DNA from: Terriglobales bacterium
GTDB taxonomy: Bacteria > Acidobacteriota > Terriglobia > Terriglobales > Acidobacteriaceae
DNA: 44,652 nt
Reading direction: 5' to 3'
Assembly: GCA_035457425.1 (NCBI GenBank)
Contig: DATIBR010000076.1
Location: 1-44,652 of the forward strand
Both the position numbers and the translations under genes were made by a program. Of the stretch, positions 42,075 through 44,652 are shown piece after piece (the stretch's first letter is position 1; every line of letters begins with the position of its first letter). Below the pieces are notes generated by a model. That model made no database searches. It saw only the letters and a program-made list of their open reading frames with translations, and was not told the origin of the DNA.

Positions 42075-42080
42075 CCAGAA

Positions 42081-42086
42081 ATCGTA
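42081..42086 (-). promoter_or_regulatory. -10 box (TACGAT) of the methyltransferase gene
   Basis: TACGATTTCTGGATG: 6 bases between box and ATG, no Shine-Dalgarno, so leaderless initiation is predicted. Confidence 0.45.
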
Positions 42087-42143
42087 GCACGCCGGGCGGC
42101 AACGCGCAGTGCGCCGCGACACTCCCATCAGTGAGGAGGGCAT

Positions 42144-42314
42144 ATGCCAGGGAAGAAGCACGTTCGCGGGGTCGGATCGAAGGAGCAGCGCATGTACGAG
42201 CACATCAAGGAGAGCGCGGAGAAGGAAGGCCGCTACGGCAAGCGCGCCAAGGAGGTCGCGGCGCGCACCGTGATGAAGCACCACAAGGAAGAAGGCCACC
42301 GCAAGGGGGCGTAG
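42144..42314 (+). CDS. 56-residue conserved basic helical protein
   Basis: A small protein rich in Lys, Glu and His (MPGKKHVRGVGSKEQRMYEH ... VAARTVMKHHKEEGHRKGA). The pattern YEHIKES.EK.G....A.EVAARTV matches short proteins sometimes labelled plasmid-stabilisation-like, whose function is not established. The ribosome site GAGGAGG (42133-42139) fixes the ATG at 42144. Convergent with the membrane protein gene at 42346, with a palindrome between them. Confidence 0.75.
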   Translation: MPGKKHVRGVGSKEQRMYEHIKESAEKEGRYGKRAKEVAARTVMKHHKEEGHRKGA

Positions 42315-42324
42315 TTCATGGGGA

Positions 42325-42343
42325 GGCGGGCGACTCGCCCGCC
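42325..42343. repeat. 19-bp palindrome GGCGGGCGA-C-TCGCCCGCC
   Basis: A perfect palindrome between two convergent genes, identical to the copy embedded in mnmG (30492-30510). It is a REP-like element and possible shared terminator hairpin. Confidence 0.8.
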
Positions 42344-42345
42344 AC

Positions 42346-42645
42346 TCACATCCGGTAGATGCGGTCGGTGTCGAGGCGCTCCATCTTGCGGCGCGCGAGC
42401 AACAGCACGCCGACCGCGAGCCCGGCGACAATGCTCAGCACCGCGACACCGCCCATCTCGGCGGTCAGGTTGCCGAGCCCGTGTGTCGCGTCGTCTTGCT
42501 TCAGCTGGCCGAAGATCTCCGGCCGCGTGAGCACGGCGCCCACGCCCAGCGCCATCACCAGCACGAGGACCCAGGCGGAAAGCACCAGGGAGCGGTGGAT
42601 GGGCGCGCGCTTCAGGTCTCGCTTCGCGGCCATCGGTTCATGCAT
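42346..42645 (-). CDS. small two-helix membrane protein
   Basis: A 99-residue protein with two membrane helices (about 21-40, LVLSAWVLVLVMALGVGAVL; and about 65-85, GVAVLSIVAGLAVGVLLLA) joined by a soluble loop that includes LKQDDATHGLGNLTAEMG. The C-terminus is basic. The ribosome site GGAGGGTGAGG directly upstream selects the ATG at 42645 over one five codons earlier. Function unknown. Confidence 0.7.
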   Translation of the reverse strand: MHEPMAAKRDLKRAPIHRSLVLSAWVLVLVMALGVGAVLTRPEIFGQLKQDDATHGLGNLTAEMGGVAVLSIVAGLAVGVLLLARRKMERLDTDRIYRM

Positions 42646-42761
42646 GTCCTCACCCTCCATGCCGGAATGGACACCGCGGCGAGAGGATTGTTCCCGCGGA
42701 TAGAATCGGCAGCGATGAGACGCGAGGAGCTCACGACTGGCTCCTGCTCTCCTCCCGTTTC

Positions 42762-43670
42762 TTATTCGTACCAGCCGCAGGAGCCGGAGCTAAGGCGGTA
42801 CCGCCACTCCATCGTGACATGGCCCGGGACCTCCAGCCGCTCGGGCGACGGCTCCAGGAAGTAATGGACCTTCTCGCCCGGAATGCGATGCAGCAGCTTG
42901 CCGCGGTAGGAGCGAGCCTCCGAGCAGCCAAAGCCCCCCGGGCGGACGTAGCACAGCAACGAATAGGTGTAGCAGCGCTTGCCGGAGGTATCGACCAGGT
43001 AGTTGCGTGAGTACTTCATGTCGAGTGGGTGGTACTCGGTCCCGTCCAGCGGGATGTCGGTGACACTCTCGCGCACTTCGCCGATGAGCTGATCGTCGAG
43101 GCGCACTTCGCGGCCCGCCGCACACGCCGGCTGATATGAGATGTGGTAGACGCCCTTGCTGTTCGCCGCTACGTGCTCCTCGTGCCCGCCGACCACTAGC
43201 TTGACCTCGGCGTGCTCGCGGTTGTCGACCCAGACGTCCGCCGACTCGTCGGCGAGCTCCCCCCGCCGCTGGGTGTAGGCCTGCACGGTCATCGCCACAC
43301 CACGGGCGAGCGCGCGCTGCATCTCCGACGGGTCGAGCCGGGTCTGGAGCCGGACCTCCGCCGTCTCGCTGCCGCAGGGACCTTCGAGCCGTGCGCTCAG
43401 CTCCGGGAACATCTCGCGACCGTAGCTGCGGCGCGGGTGCCCGGCGATGTGCGCGCTCAGCGTCGGCCGATCCACTCCGCGGAAGGCGGTGGAGCCTTCG
43501 GCCACCGGGCGGCCGTCGGCGAGCAGGACGACATGGGTGAAGGCCGAGCTGGGGACGGAGAGCTCCACCACGAACTCCGGCTGCTTCATGCGGTAGCGCC
43601 AGGCAAGGAGGCCGGCGCCCAGAAGGATCACGACGAACAGCGCGAGCCCGGCTGCTTTCTTCCAACTCAT
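42762..43670 (-). CDS. membrane-anchored hypothetical protein
   Basis: A 302-residue protein with one N-terminal membrane helix (about 6-25, AGLALFVVILLGAGLLAWRY) and a large extracytoplasmic part rich in beta strands. Several Cys are present, four of them in the last 75 residues (RCYTYSLLCY, FGCSEARSYRG, GSCGWYE), suggesting disulphides. I do not recognise a family. The ATG at 43670 follows GAGGTG, a usable ribosome site. Codon use is like the neighbours. Confidence 0.7.
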   Translation of the reverse strand: MSWKKAAGLALFVVILLGAGLLAWRYRMKQPEFVVELSVPSSAFTHVVLLADGRPVAEGSTAFRGVDRPTLSAHIAGHPRRSYGREMFPELSARLEGPCGSETAEVRLQTRLDPSEMQRALARGVAMTVQAYTQRRGELADESADVWVDNREHAEVKLVVGGHEEHVAANSKGVYHISYQPACAAGREVRLDDQLIGEVRESVTDIPLDGTEYHPLDMKYSRNYLVDTSGKRCYTYSLLCYVRPGGFGCSEARSYRGKLLHRIPGEKVHYFLEPSPERLEVPGHVTMEWRYRLSSGSCGWYE

Positions 43671-43753
43671 CGGGCACCTCGGGAGACGGATGCGCGGATT
43701 GTGCGCCTGCGAAGAGCCGAATTCAAGGACGCGCGCCGCCGGTGACGTGGAGA

Positions 43754-43797
43754 GCGAGCCGACGGGATGGATCGCTCGCCGTCCCGCAGGGCGGGAC
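43754..43797. repeat. nested hairpins in a 182-base intergenic region
   Basis: GTCCCGC-AGG-GCGGGAC (43781-43797) is a perfect 7-bp stem, preceded by GCGAGC (43754-43759) with GCTCGC (43774-43779). It is the only structure I see between the genes at 42762-43670 and 43853-44401; possibly a 3' hairpin for the latter. Confidence 0.45.
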
Positions 43798-43852
43798 TGG
43801 AGCACGTTCCGCTGATAGGAGCCCTGCGGTGAGAGGCAACGCGTGAGAAGGA

Positions 43853-44401
43853 CTACCTTCTAGGCTCGTAGCGCAGCGCGACCGCGCCCGAGCCGAGCTC
43901 CAGCCGGCTTACGAGCTTCAGGTCGAGGGGCCGCGCGAGCCCGGCGAGCAGCGCCGGCCCGTGGCCCACCACCCGGGGATGCACGATGAACTCGTACTCG
44001 TCGATCAATCCCAGCTCGGCCAAGGCCAGCGGGAGCTTCACGCCGCCCACGCCGAGTCCCCTGCCCGGCTCGCTCTTCAGCTTCCGCACGGCGGTCGCCA
44101 GGTCGCCGCGCACCAGCTCCGCGTTCCAATCGACCCGGTCCAGGGTGCTCGACACCACGTACTTCTTCGCGGCGTCGATGGTGCGGGCGAACGGGTCGGT
44201 CCAGTCGGGTCGCGCTACCGCCTGTGCGGACGGACGGAAGGCTGCCTCCATCATCTGGTAGGTCACGCGCCCGAAAAGCAGGGCGTCGGCCTGCTCGAGG
44301 TTCGCCCTTGCGTGACGGTGGAGCTCTTCGTCGGCGGGGATCGCACGATGGTCGCAGCAGCCGTCCAGGGTGACGTTGATGGAGTACCGTAGAGGTCGCA
44401 T
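43853..44401 (-). CDS. RibD C-terminal/dihydrofolate reductase-like protein
   Basis: A 182-residue protein of the RibD C-terminal/DHFR-like family, NAD(P)H-dependent reductases of mostly unknown substrate (YyaP/YwjB type). Visible: the first strand RYSINVTLDGC, DALLFGRVTYQMM, KYVVSSTLD, GRGLGVGGVKLPLALAELGLIDEY and the end strands. It is not the main DHFR; a true folate role cannot be claimed. The ATG at 44401 is preceded by TACGCT with a 6-base gap and lacks a Shine-Dalgarno. Confidence 0.85.
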   Translation of the reverse strand: MRPLRYSINVTLDGCCDHRAIPADEELHRHARANLEQADALLFGRVTYQMMEAAFRPSAQAVARPDWTDPFARTIDAAKKYVVSSTLDRVDWNAELVRGDLATAVRKLKSEPGRGLGVGGVKLPLALAELGLIDEYEFIVHPRVVGHGPALLAGLARPLDLKLVSRLELGSGAVALRYEPRR

Positions 44402-44407
44402 CGGGTA

Positions 44408-44413
44408 AGCGTA
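44408..44413 (-). promoter_or_regulatory. -10 box (TACGCT) of the RibD-like gene
   Basis: TACGCTTACCCGATG: the same hexamer as before the receiver-PilZ gene at 1104, 6 bases from the start codon. Confidence 0.4.
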
Positions 44414-44439
44414 CCGCCGGGGGAATCTCCCACCCAAGC

Positions 44440-44580
44440 AAAAGCGGCTGGGGTCGGGCACCCCGGCCTCCCACCCTTTGCCTCGCGAAAAAACGCGCTT
44501 GGCAAAGGATGGGGCACCCTCAAGAACCTCGTCGGGCCGGAAGGGTGGGCCACCCGCCCCCCAAAGAAAACCCGCGCGAC
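44440..44580. repeat. intergenic GC hairpin cluster
   Basis: CCTTTGCC (44475-44482) pairs with GGCAAAGG (44501-44508) around an inner CGCG-AAAAAA-CGCG stem. The flanks carry related short phrases (GGGTCGGGCACCCC, GATGGGGCACCC, GGGTGGGCCACCC). This resembles a dispersed palindromic repeat rather than a gene; no coding frame is supported here. Confidence 0.55.
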
Positions 44581-44620
44581 CGAGCGCGTCAGCGCGAAGG
44601 AGCGCACAAACGATCCGAGA

Positions 44621-44626
44621 TAGAAT
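44621..44626 (+). promoter_or_regulatory. -10 box (TAGAAT) of the last gene
   Basis: TAGAATGCGCCCGTG: the box is 6 bases before a GTG, nearly identical to the mnmE arrangement (TAGAATGTCCCCGTG). Confidence 0.5.
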
Positions 44627-44632
44627 GCGCCC

Positions 44633-44652
44633 GTGAAGACGTGGCAGATCCC
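44633..44652 (+). CDS. start of a further gene (5' end only)
   Basis: GTG followed by AAG ACG TGG CAG ATC (V/M-K-T-W-Q-I) up to the window end. Called a gene only because of the box six bases upstream that copies the mnmE layout; no function can be inferred from six codons. Confidence 0.4.

Overview
The window looks like a chromosomal segment of an acidobacterium (Acidobacteriota, probably Terriglobia-like). This is inferred from the strongly G+C-rich coding sequence, a Gram-negative LpxC, several large Ser/Thr kinases carrying TolB-like beta-propellers, a CADD-family folate protein, and small secreted proteins with Cys-Cys pairs of a kind common in that phylum. No rRNA, tRNA, CRISPR, phage or IS element was recognised.

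Layout. 1-3000: end of lpxC, two PilZ proteins with degenerate receiver-like N-termini, a small helical protein and folK. 3000-5730: an HU-like DNA-binding protein with a strong terminator, then a leftward three-gene operon (zinc-ribbon/TPR membrane protein, metalloprotease-like membrane protein, GT51-like protein); the last two appear to have lost key catalytic or metal-binding residues. 5840-9264: exported RidA-like protein, rsmG, two parS sites, parA and parB. 9455-12551: two secreted proteins and a 49-residue conserved small protein. 12613-25260: four paralogous receptor-like Ser/Thr kinases, all rightward and each with a TATAATCG box just before its ATG, interrupted by an oppositely oriented membrane-anchored serine hydrolase. 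25264-30114: LolA-like exported protein, SDR, class I glutamine amidotransferase, hypothetical protein and MFS exporter. 30180-36355: mnmG, a CADD-like p-aminobenzoate synthase candidate, an FlK-like thioesterase, mnmE, a papain/C39-like protein that has lost its catalytic Cys, and ruvA. 36448-44652: mostly hypothetical or general enzymes (alpha/beta hydrolase, DUF1624-type membrane acyltransferase, O-methyltransferase, RibD/DHFR-like reductase, small proteins) and the first codons of a further gene.

How it fits together. rsmG-parA-parB with parS, plus mnmG and mnmE, are genes that usually sit together beside the replication origin. Here about 21 kb of secreted-protein, kinase and metabolic genes separates the two groups. 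folK and the CADD-like protein both point to folate synthesis.

Two genome-style signals cut across the annotation. (1) Many genes have a TANNNT -10 box only 6-12 nt before the start codon and no Shine-Dalgarno, which predicts widespread leaderless transcription. (2) Intergenic spaces, and even mnmG and folK, carry composite elements made of short tandem words, mostly 7 bp, usually arranged as two inverted arms around a small insert or palindrome. Their arms supply stop codons and in one case a start codon for neighbouring genes.
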